A stretch of 26,865 nt of DNA from UMGS1663 sp963558185 (GTDB lineage Bacteria > Bacillota > Clostridia > TANB77 > CAG-508), in assembly GCA_963558185.1 (NCBI GenBank), contig CAUWFE010000019.1:1-26865 (forward strand), read 5' to 3'. A program made the position numbers and the translations under genes. Positions within the stretch are counted from its first letter, which is position 1. Every line of letters begins with the position of its first letter. The notes beneath the pieces are model-generated. The model did not search any database, was not told the origin of the DNA, and worked only from the letters and a program-made list of their open reading frames with translations. Positions 14,576 through 22,715 of this stretch are shown here, piece after piece.

Positions 14576-17239
14576 TTATTCAACTGTGTTAGTTATAGTA
14601 TTTGTTGTGCCTCCGTCTACTGTATTATTTGTTGGTTTTTGTGTATTACTTTCTGGTTTTTCTTCTTTTTTTACTGTTCCAACATATATTGTGACTGTTG
14701 TTCCTTTATCTACTTTTTTACCTTTTTCTATACTTTGCTCTATAACTAAGCCTTTATTTTTTTCATTGCTCTCTTTTGTTTTTATTGTAACTTTGAAGCC
14801 TTTTGCTTCTAAAGCTTTTTTGGCATCTGCTTGTTTTTTGCCTATAACATCTATCATTTCAATTTTTTCTATTTCAGGTTTTTTATGGTCTATACAAGTT
14901 TCACTTGGAACATCAAATTTTGTACCATAGTTTGTTTTCCATAATCCTTTTGATTCTTTTTCTGGTTTTACTAAAAATGTTTTTTCTTCTTTGTTAGGAC
15001 AAAATTCATTTGCTATTTTTCCTGTATCTTTACATATTTGTAATTTTTGATGTCCTTCACATTTTCCTGGTACTGTTCCTTTAACAAAATATTCTGTTGT
15101 TGTTCTTGCACATGAAGATGTAGCTACTTTACCACTATCTTTACATATAGTTGCTGTTACAATATTACTTGGTTTTTCAAAAGATTTTTTTGTTAACCCT
15201 GAGTGTACATCTTTCATAATTGCGGCCCATATATTTGCTGCATTGTTTATACTTAATCCTGTTGATGCTTCATTGTCAAATCCATACCAAGTTGCTGCTG
15301 CATAATATGGTGTAAATCCACAAAGCCATCTTTCCATATATCTATCTGTTGAACCTGTTTTTGCTGCTACATCCATACCTGATATTCTACACACAGATGC
15401 AGTACCATGATTTACAGCAGATGTTAAAACTGATTTTAATATATATGCATTTCCTTCTGTCATTACTTGACGTTTTTCTTGTTTTGGTTCTAATACAACA
15501 TTTCCTTCTTTATCTGTAACTTTAGTGTAAAATGTTGGTGTAATATATTGTCCATTATTTGCAATACTAGCATATGCTGCTGCCATTTCTAATGGTGTTA
15601 CATCTAATGTGCCTAATGCTAAAGTTATATCTGGTTTATAATTTTCATTTATTTCATATCCCATTGTTTTCATAAATTCAATTGCATTTTCTGGTCCCAC
15701 TTCTCTCATTATTTTTAAGTTAACAATGTTCGAAGAACGAGCTACTCCATCTCTTACTGTTGTTAAACCTGGGAAAGCATAATCTGAGTTATGTGGTTCA
15801 TAATCTCCACCAAAGTTTGTTAACGAATCATCATATACAGTTGCAGCTGTAATAATATTTTTTTCTAATGCTGGTGCTACACACGCAATAGGTTTTATTG
15901 AAGAACCTGGCTTTTTACGTCCTTGTGTTGCTCTATTTAGCCCTAATGTACTTTGGTCTGTTCCAAGTCCACCCATAGTTCCTACTACTTGCCCTGTTGT
16001 TGGTTCTATTATTACCATTGCAGCTTGAACATGCCCTTCATTAAGTAAATTTCCATTTTTATCTTTTTCTTTACTTGTCACAATGTATTTTTCTTTTTGG
16101 AATTCTTCTTCCATCCTGTTTTGAATTTCTGTTTTTTGTGTTGTATGTATAGTATATCCACTTCCGAATAATTTTGTATTTGCAGCTTTATATGTTAAAC
16201 CTTCTTTTTCAGCTAAATCTTGTGTGGCTTGTTCTATTGCTGCTGCTACATGATAAGAATAAGGACTTGTTTTTATTATTCCTTTTTGGAATGGTAATCC
16301 ACTTTCAACTTGTTGTATTGCAGCATCATATTCTTCATCTGTCATTTGAATTTCTAATTTTTCTCTTAGTTCTTTCATTTTACCTAAAACTATTTTTGTT
16401 TTTCTTTTTATTGTTTCACTATTATCTTTCTCTGGGTTAAATGGATAATATGCATTTGGTGAATCATTAATTCCTGCTAAAAACGCTGCTTCTGCTAAAC
16501 TTAAGTCTTTTGCTGATTTTGAAAAATAGAATTGGGCTCCTGATTCTACTCCCATAATATCAGAATAGTCATATCCTCCACCCATATATATGTAATTTAA
16601 GTAAGTTTCTAATATTTGTGATTTTGATAATACTTTTTCAGTATTATAGGCTCTTGCCATTTCCCTTATTTTTCTTTGAACACCAGCTGAACCTTCTCTT
16701 GCATCATCATCAAACATATTTTTAATTAATTGTTGTGTTATTGTACTTCCTCCAAATGATGACTCTCCCTTATTGAAAATATATGTAACAACTGCTTTTC
16801 CAGTTCTCAAAATGTCTATACCACTATGTTCATAAAATCTTTCATCTTCTATAGCTATAAACGCTTTTGGCAAATAATCTGGCATTTCTTCCATAGTAAT
16901 TATTTTTCTATTTTCATTACCTACTAATGTTGCTAATTCGTTTCCATCTGCATCAACAGCTTTTGAATTTTCTATATTTATGTCAAATTTATCTGCTGTT
17001 ACTTTATACTTATCACTAAAGAATATTCCTGCTACAATTCCAGCTCCTACTAAACAAGCTAAAATAATCATTATTATTATAAATAATATTATTCGTTTTA
17101 ATACTTTATGCTTTTTCTTCGGTTTTAATTTTTGTTGTTTGTTTTCTTCTTTTACATTTTTATTAGTTTTTGTATTCTTGACTTTTTTTACTTTCTTTGC
17201 TTTCTTTAATTCATGCTTTTTATTTTTTTCTTCACTCAT
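14576..17239 (-). CDS. Class A penicillin-binding protein (PBP1A type) with PASTA domain
   Basis: Bifunctional peptidoglycan synthase: it polymerises glycan strands and cross-links peptides outside the membrane. The 887 residues run as follows: Lys-rich cytosolic tail (1-49), one membrane segment (50-73), GT51 transglycosylase with I-E-D-E-R-F-Y-E-H-S-G (catalytic E131) and G-G-S-T-I-T-Q-Q (163-170), transpeptidase with S-S-I-K (active S446), S-S-N and K-T-G (627-629), a stretch with several Cys in C-K-D-S/T-G-K pairs, then one PASTA domain (about 785-855) and a Thr/Asn-rich end. PASTA domains bind muropeptides or beta-lactams. The start at 17239 has AAGGAGG; the ATG at 17257 lies before that site. 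It heads the run with cysS, DUF1189 and ftsH. The upstream gap holds copy 2 of the dispersed repeat. Confidence 0.95.
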   Translation of the reverse strand: MSEEKNKKHELKKAKKVKKVKNTKTNKNVKEENKQQKLKPKKKHKVLKRIILFIIIMIILACLVGAGIVAGIFFSDKYKVTADKFDINIENSKAVDADGNELATLVGNENRKIITMEEMPDYLPKAFIAIEDERFYEHSGIDILRTGKAVVTYIFNKGESSFGGSTITQQLIKNMFDDDAREGSAGVQRKIREMARAYNTEKVLSKSQILETYLNYIYMGGGYDYSDIMGVESGAQFYFSKSAKDLSLAEAAFLAGINDSPNAYYPFNPEKDNSETIKRKTKIVLGKMKELREKLEIQMTDEEYDAAIQQVESGLPFQKGIIKTSPYSYHVAAAIEQATQDLAEKEGLTYKAANTKLFGSGYTIHTTQKTEIQNRMEEEFQKEKYIVTSKEKDKNGNLLNEGHVQAAMVIIEPTTGQVVGTMGGLGTDQSTLGLNRATQGRKKPGSSIKPIACVAPALEKNIITAATVYDDSLTNFGGDYEPHNSDYAFPGLTTVRDGVARSSNIVNLKIMREVGPENAIEFMKTMGYEINENYKPDITLALGTLDVTPLEMAAAYASIANNGQYITPTFYTKVTDKEGNVVLEPKQEKRQVMTEGNAYILKSVLTSAVNHGTASVCRISGMDVAAKTGSTDRYMERWLCGFTPYYAAATWYGFDNEASTGLSINNAANIWAAIMKDVHSGLTKKSFEKPSNIVTATICKDSGKVATSSCARTTTEYFVKGTVPGKCEGHQKLQICKDTGKIANEFCPNKEEKTFLVKPEKESKGLWKTNYGTKFDVPSETCIDHKKPEIEKIEMIDVIGKKQADAKKALEAKGFKVTIKTKESNEKNKGLVIEQSIEKGKKVDKGTTVTIYVGTVKKEEKPESNTQKPTNNTVDGGTTNTITNTVE

Positions 17240-17353
17240 TTTTATCCTCCTTAGCATACAATTATGTTGTTATTATATTATATATTAGAAAAAAATAAAA
17301 GGCTTTTACTAAAAAATTCACAAAATTGTAAGATTTTATTTTTACTGTATTAA

Positions 17354-17480
17354 GAACAAAAGAAGCATGATTAATATTTTTCGACATTTTTAATAAGTTT
17401 ACATGCCTTGTCTTTGTTCGACTGTCAAATTTTATGAAATAAAATTTGTGTGGAATGTTTAGCGAAGCTTTTTATATAAT
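17354..17480. repeat. Dispersed 127-bp structured repeat, copy 2
   Basis: Same length as 6335-6461, with eight mismatches by hand count and no gaps. Identity stops at TTATATAAT on one side and at GAACAAAAGA on the other. As in copy 1 it lies just past a terminator (that of rny) and ahead of the next leftward gene (the PBP). In this copy the minus strand contains TTGACA near the middle stem, a possible -35 box, but no matching -10 box is clear. Confidence 0.85.
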
Positions 17481-17483
17481 CGG

Positions 17484-17522
17484 AAAAAAGAACTTTAAGG
17501 CATGTCCTTAAAGTTCTTTTTT
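17484..17522. terminator. rny terminator, perfect 17-bp stem
   Basis: Arms 17484-17500 and 17506-17522 are fully complementary with a 5-base loop. The outer six pairs are A/T, giving a T-run in both directions. It begins one base past the rny stop codon. Confidence 0.88.
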
Positions 17523-17523
17523 A

Positions 17524-19065
17524 TTATTTTGCATATTCTATTACTCTTGTTTCACGAAGAATATTTACTTTGATTTGTCCTGGATATTCCATTTCATTTT
17601 CTACTCTTTTTGCAACATTTCTTGCAAGTAATGTCATTTCGTTGTCTGAAATTTTTTCAGGTTTTACTACTATTCTAACCTCTCTACCTGCTTGTATTGC
17701 AAAAGATTTTTCTACTCCTTCAAATGAATCTGCAATTTCTTCTAATTTTTCTAATCTTTTAATATATGCATCTAAAGTTTCTCTTCTTGCTCCTGGTCTT
17801 GATGCTGAAATTGCATCTGCTGCTTGTACTAAAACAGCTTCTATTGTTTTTGGTTCTACATCTCCGTGATGAGCTTGTACGGCATTGATTACTAAATCAT
17901 TTTCTTTATATTTTTTCAATATTTCAACACCAATTTCAACGTGTGTTCCTTCCATGTCATGGTCTAGTGCTTTTCCTATATCGTGTAATAAACCTGCTCT
18001 TTTTGCAATTCTAGGATCTAAACCTAATTCTTCTGCCATTATTCTTGCTAAATTTGAAACTTCTAAAGAATGATTTAATACATTTTGTCCATAACTTGTT
18101 CTATATTTTAATTTTCCTAATAACTTAATAATATCTGGATGTAATCCATTAACTCCTGCTTCTAATGCAACTCTTTCGCCTTCTTCTTTTATAGTTGCTT
18201 CTAATTCTTCTCTTGATTTTTCTACCATTTCTTCTATTTTTGCAGGGTGAATTCTTCCATCATTTATTAATTTTTCTAGTGCCATTTTTGCAATTTCTCT
18301 TCTTAGCGGATCAAATCCTGAAATAACTACAGCTTCTGGTGTATCATCTATTATTAAATCAATTCCAGTTAATGTTTCTAAAGCTTTTATATTTCTACCT
18401 TCTCTACCAATAATTCTACCTTTCATGTCATCATTTGGTAATGAAACTATTGATACTGTTGTTTCTTGTGAATGGTCTGCTGCACATTTTTGAATTGCAT
18501 AGCTAATTACTTCTTTTGCATTTTTTTCTGCTGTTTCTTTAGCCTTTTGATCTAATTCTCTAATTAAAATAGCTTTTTCGTTTGTAATTTGTTTTTCTAC
18601 TTCAGTTAGCAATTGCTTTTTGGCTTGTTCTACAGATAATTTAGAAATTTTTTGTAATTCTTGCATTTCTTGCTCTTGTAATGCTTGTAATTTCTCTTTT
18701 TGCTTTTCAATTTCCTGTTCTTTGTCAGTTACGTTTTTTTCCTTTTTTTCTAAATTTTCTAATTTTCTTTCAAGATTTTCTTCTTTTTGTAATAAACGTC
18801 TTTCTTGTTGTTGAATTTCGCCTCTTCTTTCTCTAACCTCTTGGTCAAAATCTTTTCTGCTATTCATAATTTCTTCCTTAGCTTTAAAGATTTCTTCTTT
18901 TTTGATGTTTTCAGCTTCTTTATTTGCTAATTCTATGATTCTTTTTGACTCAGCTTCAGCGCTTTCCATTTTTGTTTCTGCTATTTTCTTTCTAATAGCT
19001 ATTCCAACAAATGTGAAAACTACTGCGGAGATTAGAAAAATGGCAATATTGATTATAATTTCCAT
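17524..19065 (-). CDS. rny: Ribonuclease Y
   Basis: Membrane-tethered endoribonuclease that starts mRNA turnover in many Firmicutes. The 513 residues show an N-terminal membrane segment (about 1-24), a long Glu/Lys/Gln-rich coiled coil (about 28-195), a KH RNA-binding domain with G-R-I-I-G-R-E-G-R-N-I (about 215-225), and an HD domain with L-L-H-D-I-G-K-A (H361-D362) and D-H-D-M-E-G-T-H. The length is normal for the family. The start at 19065 is chosen over the ATG at 19071 because AGGTGG touches the first ATG and is properly spaced for the second. It has its own promoter and terminator and so appears monocistronic. Confidence 0.96.
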   Translation of the reverse strand: MEIIINIAIFLISAVVFTFVGIAIRKKIAETKMESAEAESKRIIELANKEAENIKKEEIFKAKEEIMNSRKDFDQEVRERRGEIQQQERRLLQKEENLERKLENLEKKEKNVTDKEQEIEKQKEKLQALQEQEMQELQKISKLSVEQAKKQLLTEVEKQITNEKAILIRELDQKAKETAEKNAKEVISYAIQKCAADHSQETTVSIVSLPNDDMKGRIIGREGRNIKALETLTGIDLIIDDTPEAVVISGFDPLRREIAKMALEKLINDGRIHPAKIEEMVEKSREELEATIKEEGERVALEAGVNGLHPDIIKLLGKLKYRTSYGQNVLNHSLEVSNLARIMAEELGLDPRIAKRAGLLHDIGKALDHDMEGTHVEIGVEILKKYKENDLVINAVQAHHGDVEPKTIEAVLVQAADAISASRPGARRETLDAYIKRLEKLEEIADSFEGVEKSFAIQAGREVRIVVKPEKISDNEMTLLARNVAKRVENEMEYPGQIKVNILRETRVIEYAK

Positions 19066-19156
19066 AATCATCCACCTTTCCCTATTAAATTTTCAATGTA
19101 CAATAATATATATCTTAATTTATTTATTCTTTTAGAATATATCTTGTCTCTATATT

Positions 19157-19185
19157 ATTTTACCTTTATTAATATGAACTGTCAA
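19157..19185 (-). promoter_or_regulatory. rny promoter
   Basis: The minus strand has a consensus TTGACA (19180-19185), a 17-base spacer and TAAAAT (19157-19162). The transcript would start near 19150, leaving a leader of about 85 bases. Confidence 0.65.
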
Positions 19186-19249
19186 TGTTTTTTTGATAAT
19201 TAAGTAAAAAAGTTGTTATTAGATAATGGCTTCTGTAAATTAATGCAAT

Positions 19250-19434
19250 GAATGCCTTGGAATATAAGCTTTTCATTACATTCCTTAGGTTTATTACGAA
19301 ATTTAAGAAATTCTAACTTATTTTATGGCCCCCTTCCACTAAAAGTGAACTCTTTCCATAAAATCACACAGAATTTCTAAAATTTCTTCATAAACATTCG
19401 TCATTTTAATCAAAGCTTATATTCCAAGGCATTC
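19250..19434. repeat. 185-nt inverted-repeat element (MITE-like or giant hairpin)
   Basis: The outer 23 bases (19250-19272 and 19412-19434) are perfect inverted repeats. Inner blocks pair in exact register about the same centre: AGAAATTCT 19306-19314 with 19370-19378, ATTTTATGG 19320-19328 with 19356-19364, and CACT 19337-19340 with 19344-19347. All pairs sum to 38684, so the arms have no indels. It encodes nothing recognisable and shows no clear target duplication. It lies between rny and the HD-domain gene and fills most of the gene-free stretch 19066-19475. Confidence 0.85.
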
Positions 19435-19438
19435 TAGC

Positions 19439-19463
19439 AAAAAAATAATAAAAACTATTATTT
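19439..19463 (-). terminator. Weak AT-only terminator of the HD-domain gene
   Basis: On the minus strand AAATAATA and TATTATTT form an 8-bp stem followed by a run of seven T in total. It lies 13 bases past the stop of the HD gene. The stem has only A/T pairs, so the call is cautious. Confidence 0.4.
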
Positions 19464-19475
19464 AGTAACAAAAAA

Positions 19476-20558
19476 TTATTTTATTTGTTGTGTTTCATAT
19501 GGTTTAAAATCAAAATCAAATCCTATAAAATCATGAAGTTTCATATTTAGAAATTTATTTATATCATTATTTGCAATTTCAGAAACATCTGCTATTCTGT
19601 ATACTTTATTTTCGAATGATACTAAAGGATTTATATATCTTTTCTTTCCTTTAACACTTGTACAATAACTTTTTTCAGTAGGGAAATCACTTTTATATAC
19701 AGAATTTCTTGTAGCATTTTCAAAGTTTGTAAATGCATTTTTTATATACACATCTTCACAATTTTTAATTAATTGTAATACATCATTTTCTGACATTTTA
19801 TATAAATCATCTACTGTGATATATTCCTTGATATTCATAGATTTAATTACATCTGCTATAAATTGCATACATAGTCTATCTTCATCTTCTATCCAACGAG
19901 GCCACAATTTTGAAATATTGTGTATAAATTCTTCACATATTTTCATATCTTTAAATGAAAGTTCTATTACATTATCTTCATTTTTTAATATAGTTAGATT
20001 ATTATAATATTTTTCAATATCTTTTAGGTCAAATATTTTTACTTGGTAAAGCCCTCCTGATAAAGTATATTCAAGTCTATCTGCACTTAATCTAGGAGTA
20101 TCATTATCTGCAATTGGATATATATGATAATCTGAAACTTCTTCTACTTTTATATTATCCCTTTCTAATAAGTTCATTATCTCTTTTGAATTTTTAATAA
20201 TTTGCTCTGTTCTTTCTTCTGTAGATTCTTGATGTTCTGAATCACCATTCATAAAATCAATGCAATGCTTAAAAGTAGGAGTAGCAATATCATGAAATAA
20301 GCCAGATATAGTTTGTTTTTTGTCATGTGTGAAGTTCCATATAATAAGTGCAACTGCTACACTGTGAGTTAATGAAGAGTAATAATATTTATCATTATAA
20401 ACTTTTGTATATAATGTTCCACAAGACATACCTATCCCATCCAGTCTAAACATTGTTGGTGTATAAATATATTCTAATAACCATTCTGGAAATTTTGGTG
20501 ATAATATTGTTAAGTAATTTCTTACTTCTTCATTTAAACTTTTTAGATATTCATTCAT
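19476..20558 (-). CDS. HD-domain phosphohydrolase
   Basis: A 360-residue soluble protein with an HD metal-binding fold: H65 in L-T-H-S, H89-D90 in G-L-F-H-D-I-A, and D160 in S-A-D-R-L-E-Y. These are the four ligands expected of the superfamily that hydrolyses (d)NTPs, cyclic nucleotides or other phosphoesters. The substrate cannot be told; the arrangement resembles dNTPase/SAMHD1-like proteins more than signalling HD-GYP proteins. The start at 20558 has GAAGGAG nine bases upstream. It stands alone between the large inverted repeat and the tRNA genes. The upstream gap 20559-20757 is AT-rich with no promoter I would defend. Confidence 0.8.
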   Translation of the reverse strand: MNEYLKSLNEEVRNYLTILSPKFPEWLLEYIYTPTMFRLDGIGMSCGTLYTKVYNDKYYYSSLTHSVAVALIIWNFTHDKKQTISGLFHDIATPTFKHCIDFMNGDSEHQESTEERTEQIIKNSKEIMNLLERDNIKVEEVSDYHIYPIADNDTPRLSADRLEYTLSGGLYQVKIFDLKDIEKYYNNLTILKNEDNVIELSFKDMKICEEFIHNISKLWPRWIEDEDRLCMQFIADVIKSMNIKEYITVDDLYKMSENDVLQLIKNCEDVYIKNAFTNFENATRNSVYKSDFPTEKSYCTSVKGKKRYINPLVSFENKVYRIADVSEIANNDINKFLNMKLHDFIGFDFDFKPYETQQIK

Positions 20559-20757
20559 TTAATTTTTCTCCTTCTATTAAATTTAAAATTTTACCATAAA
20601 TTTATATAATGCATGCTAGTTTCTTTTCTGATTTTAAGTATAACATAGTTTTTATATTATTGCTATTCTTATTTCAGATAATCTTAAGATTCATGTTTTA
20701 AAAATATTGTAAATATACAATTTTATTCCACAATTAAGAAATAATTTTTTAAAACTA

Positions 20758-20786
20758 TTGACATTATATAAAAAATAAAGTATAAT
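20758..20786 (+). promoter_or_regulatory. tRNA-Gly promoter, full consensus
   Basis: TTGACA (20758-20763), a 17-base spacer and TATAAT (20781-20786). Transcription would begin near 20793, about 19 bases before the tRNA. Confidence 0.85.
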
Positions 20787-20811
20787 TAAAATCGTTCAGA
20801 AGAAAGAAGAT

Positions 20812-20885
<74 letters not shown>

Positions 20886-20887
20886 TT

Positions 20888-20920
20888 AAAAAGCTCCTAT
20901 GTTTAACAGGGGCTTTTATT
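20888..20920 (+). terminator. Terminator after the first tRNA-Gly
   Basis: AAAAAGCTCCT and AGGGGCTTTT form a stem with one T-G wobble and a 9-base loop, followed by T-rich sequence. It lies between the two tRNA genes, so it should keep the second from being transcribed with the first. Confidence 0.7.
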
Positions 20921-20941
20921 TAATATATGGATATATTTTAT

Positions 20942-21016
<75 letters not shown>

Positions 21017-21158
21017 AAATTTTATTTTTATTATTTTTTATTAAATTTTATTATTTCTTATTATTTCTCAAAAAGGCTTAAAATAGGGCTTTTTTATTTT
21101 TGCAAAAATTTTTATTTTTTATTAAATCTCATTATTTTTCATTAGTTCTTATATAAAC

Positions 21159-21220
21159 TGCATTAAAATTGCATTAAAATGAAAAAAATAATTGCATTAA
21201 AAATAATAATTGCATTAAAA
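21159..21220 (+). repeat. Four copies of TGCATTAAAA near the prophage end
   Basis: Copies start at 21159, 21170, 21193 and 21211, all in the same direction, with spacing of 11, 23 and 18 bases. The stretch 21017-21284 has no gene; besides these repeats it is AT-rich with loose repeats of TTATTAAAT and TTATTATTT. Integrase arm sites are one possible role. Confidence 0.6.
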
Positions 21221-21284
21221 AAATTTTTAGACATAAAAAATACCAGTTAAATAATTCTATAAATATATTGTTATCTATATGCAA

Positions 21285-21313
21285 AGCAGTAGATTTCAAT
21301 TTAATCTACTGCT
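21285..21313 (-). terminator. End of the prophage lysis operon
   Basis: A perfect 11-bp stem (21285-21295 with 21303-21313) with a 7-base loop, five bases past the amidase stop. Only three T follow on the minus strand, so it may work as a weak terminator. Confidence 0.6.
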
Positions 21314-21318
21314 CAAGT

Positions 21319-22143
21319 TTAACTTACAACTTTAATTCTAAAAGCTTCCATTCTTAATGATTTTCCAACCGTTCCTATAGTAAATTCCTTTGCTGTAGTT
21401 TTAGGCATCCAGCCCACGTCTTGAATGTGCTCTTGTACTTCTAATAATTTATTACATTTTATTTCTAATGCTTCAATTCTTTTACTTTCTCCTGTTGTCC
21501 CTGCTATTTCTCCTGTATTTTTCCAGTCTTGCCATCCAACTTCTCCTACATGAGCTCTATATTTAATTGTTAAACCATTATTTGCAAAAAATTTAACAGC
21601 TTCTAATCTTCTATTCTGTCCTTCTGTTCCTGCTCCTTCTCCTGCATTTTGTACTTTTTGCCAGCCTAAATCTTGCAAGTGCACTTGATATTGTAAATCT
21701 GGTAAATTACTTACTATTTCATTAAAAGGATAATTCTTCCCTGGACAACTTGTTGCAATAATATCTCTATGTCCTTTTACATATTTTATATTACGTCTTG
21801 CTTTTATATCTGCAATTAATTCTCTTGTAGCTTGTATCTGTATTTCTGACATTGTTTCTATATTAAAATCTCCCTCATCACAAATTGCAATTGTTGTACT
21901 ATTCGCTCCTGGACAATGAGCTCCTGCCATGTTTTCTGGACGACCTTTATATATAGTTCCATCCTTTCGAACATAATAATGATATCCTATACCTGCCCAA
22001 CCTTTACTTTTATGGTAATTATGTATAGTTTCTACACTTTGTAATACTTTTGTGCCACTGTGATGAAGCACTATCCCTTCTACATTACCCATATTACTAT
22101 AATTACTGTTAAATTGTAGTTTTTTATCTATTATTTGAATCAT
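21319..22143 (-). CDS. Phage endolysin: N-acetylmuramoyl-L-alanine amidase with three ChW repeats
   Basis: Cuts the bond between N-acetylmuramic acid and L-alanine in peptidoglycan to lyse the host. Of 274 residues, 20-145 form the zinc amidase (Amidase_2/PGRP) domain: H27 in I-V-L-H-H-S, Y-H-Y-Y-V (54-58), H125 in K-G-H-R-D and C133 in T-S-C-P-G. Three ChW repeats follow (about 152-190, 195-232, 237-274), each with H-V/I-x-D/E-V/L-G-W, then G-T-x-G and R-x-E-A. ChW repeats are typical of clostridial surface proteins and probably bind the wall. The AAGGAGG lies in the last codons of the holin gene, whose stop touches this ATG, so translation is probably coupled. It is the last gene of the phage operon. 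Confidence 0.95.
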   Translation of the reverse strand: MIQIIDKKLQFNSNYSNMGNVEGIVLHHSGTKVLQSVETIHNYHKSKGWAGIGYHYYVRKDGTIYKGRPENMAGAHCPGANSTTIAICDEGDFNIETMSEIQIQATRELIADIKARRNIKYVKGHRDIIATSCPGKNYPFNEIVSNLPDLQYQVHLQDLGWQKVQNAGEGAGTEGQNRRLEAVKFFANNGLTIKYRAHVGEVGWQDWKNTGEIAGTTGESKRIEALEIKCNKLLEVQEHIQDVGWMPKTTAKEFTIGTVGKSLRMEAFRIKVVS

Positions 22144-22338
22144 CTATTTTTCCTCCTTTTCACTTTTTGTAAAATAATATGTAATTATTGCACTTGCTAT
22201 TGCCATAAATGCCTCTACGCTGATTACATTTCTAAATGTTAATATACAAGTTGTTATTATTACTGTTAAGCTTAATATTGTTTTTACTTTAAATAAATTT
22301 GCTATATTTACTAATAGCTTTTCTATTGCTTTTTGCAT
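22144..22338 (-). CDS. Small phage holin
   Basis: A 64-residue protein with two hydrophobic segments (about 20-35 and 40-56) and a charged end S-E-K-E-E-K, the size and layout of a small holin that opens the membrane for the lysin. No exact family is claimed. An in-frame ATG at 22347 overlaps the upstream stop as ATGA, but AAAGG abuts it; the ATG at 22338 is about eight bases from AAAGG and is preferred. It lies directly before the amidase gene, which supports the role. Confidence 0.7.
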   Translation of the reverse strand: MQKAIEKLLVNIANLFKVKTILSLTVIITTCILTFRNVISVEAFMAIASAIITYYFTKSEKEEK

Positions 22339-22343
22339 ATTTA

Positions 22344-22697
22344 TCATCCTTTCATAAAATTAATTATAAACCACACTATAAATATCAATAGACTTGCTCC
22401 TATTGCTCCACCTATTGTACTTAATATGTTGTTTTTTATTATCTTTTTATTTTCTTTATATTCTACAAATTCTTGCGAACTTATTGCATCTACTTTTCTG
22501 TTTGTTTCTTTTAATGTTCTTTGCATATTTTCCATATTAACAGCCATAATATGTACATCTTCTGCTAGTGATTTTGTAGATTTTATATCTTCTCTTATTT
22601 CATCTATTATTCCTACTATATTTTCACGTTCAGCATCACATTTTGCTTGATGTTCTGCTAATTTCATTACTTCTTGGGTTAGTTGTTCATTTGTCAC
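22344..22697 (-). CDS. XhlA-like phage lysis-associated protein
   Basis: A 117-residue protein with a long coiled-coil part (about 1-85) rich in Glu, Lys and Asn and one C-terminal membrane segment (about 93-113). This is the layout of haemolysin XhlA-type proteins that sit beside holins in phage lysis cassettes. The start is GTG at 22697 with AGGAGG six bases before it. Its stop overlaps the possible first ATG of the holin gene. Confidence 0.7.
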   Translation of the reverse strand: MTNEQLTQEVMKLAEHQAKCDAERENIVGIIDEIREDIKSTKSLAEDVHIMAVNMENMQRTLKETNRKVDAISSQEFVEYKENKKIIKNNILSTIGGAIGASLLIFIVWFIINFMKG

Positions 22698-22715
22698 TTT
22701 AAACCTCCTATAATA

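Noticed and set aside
17354..17480. Reading the dispersed repeat as a promoter for the PBP gene
   Set aside because: TTGACA is present in this copy only, and no -10 box lies at a normal distance.
19250..19434. Ordinary terminator for the HD-domain gene
   Set aside because: The structure is 185 nt long with no terminal T-run, and a small AT hairpin at 19439-19463 fits better.
21159..21220. CRISPR array
   Set aside because: Repeats are only 10 bases with spacing of 11-23 bases, and no cas genes are nearby.
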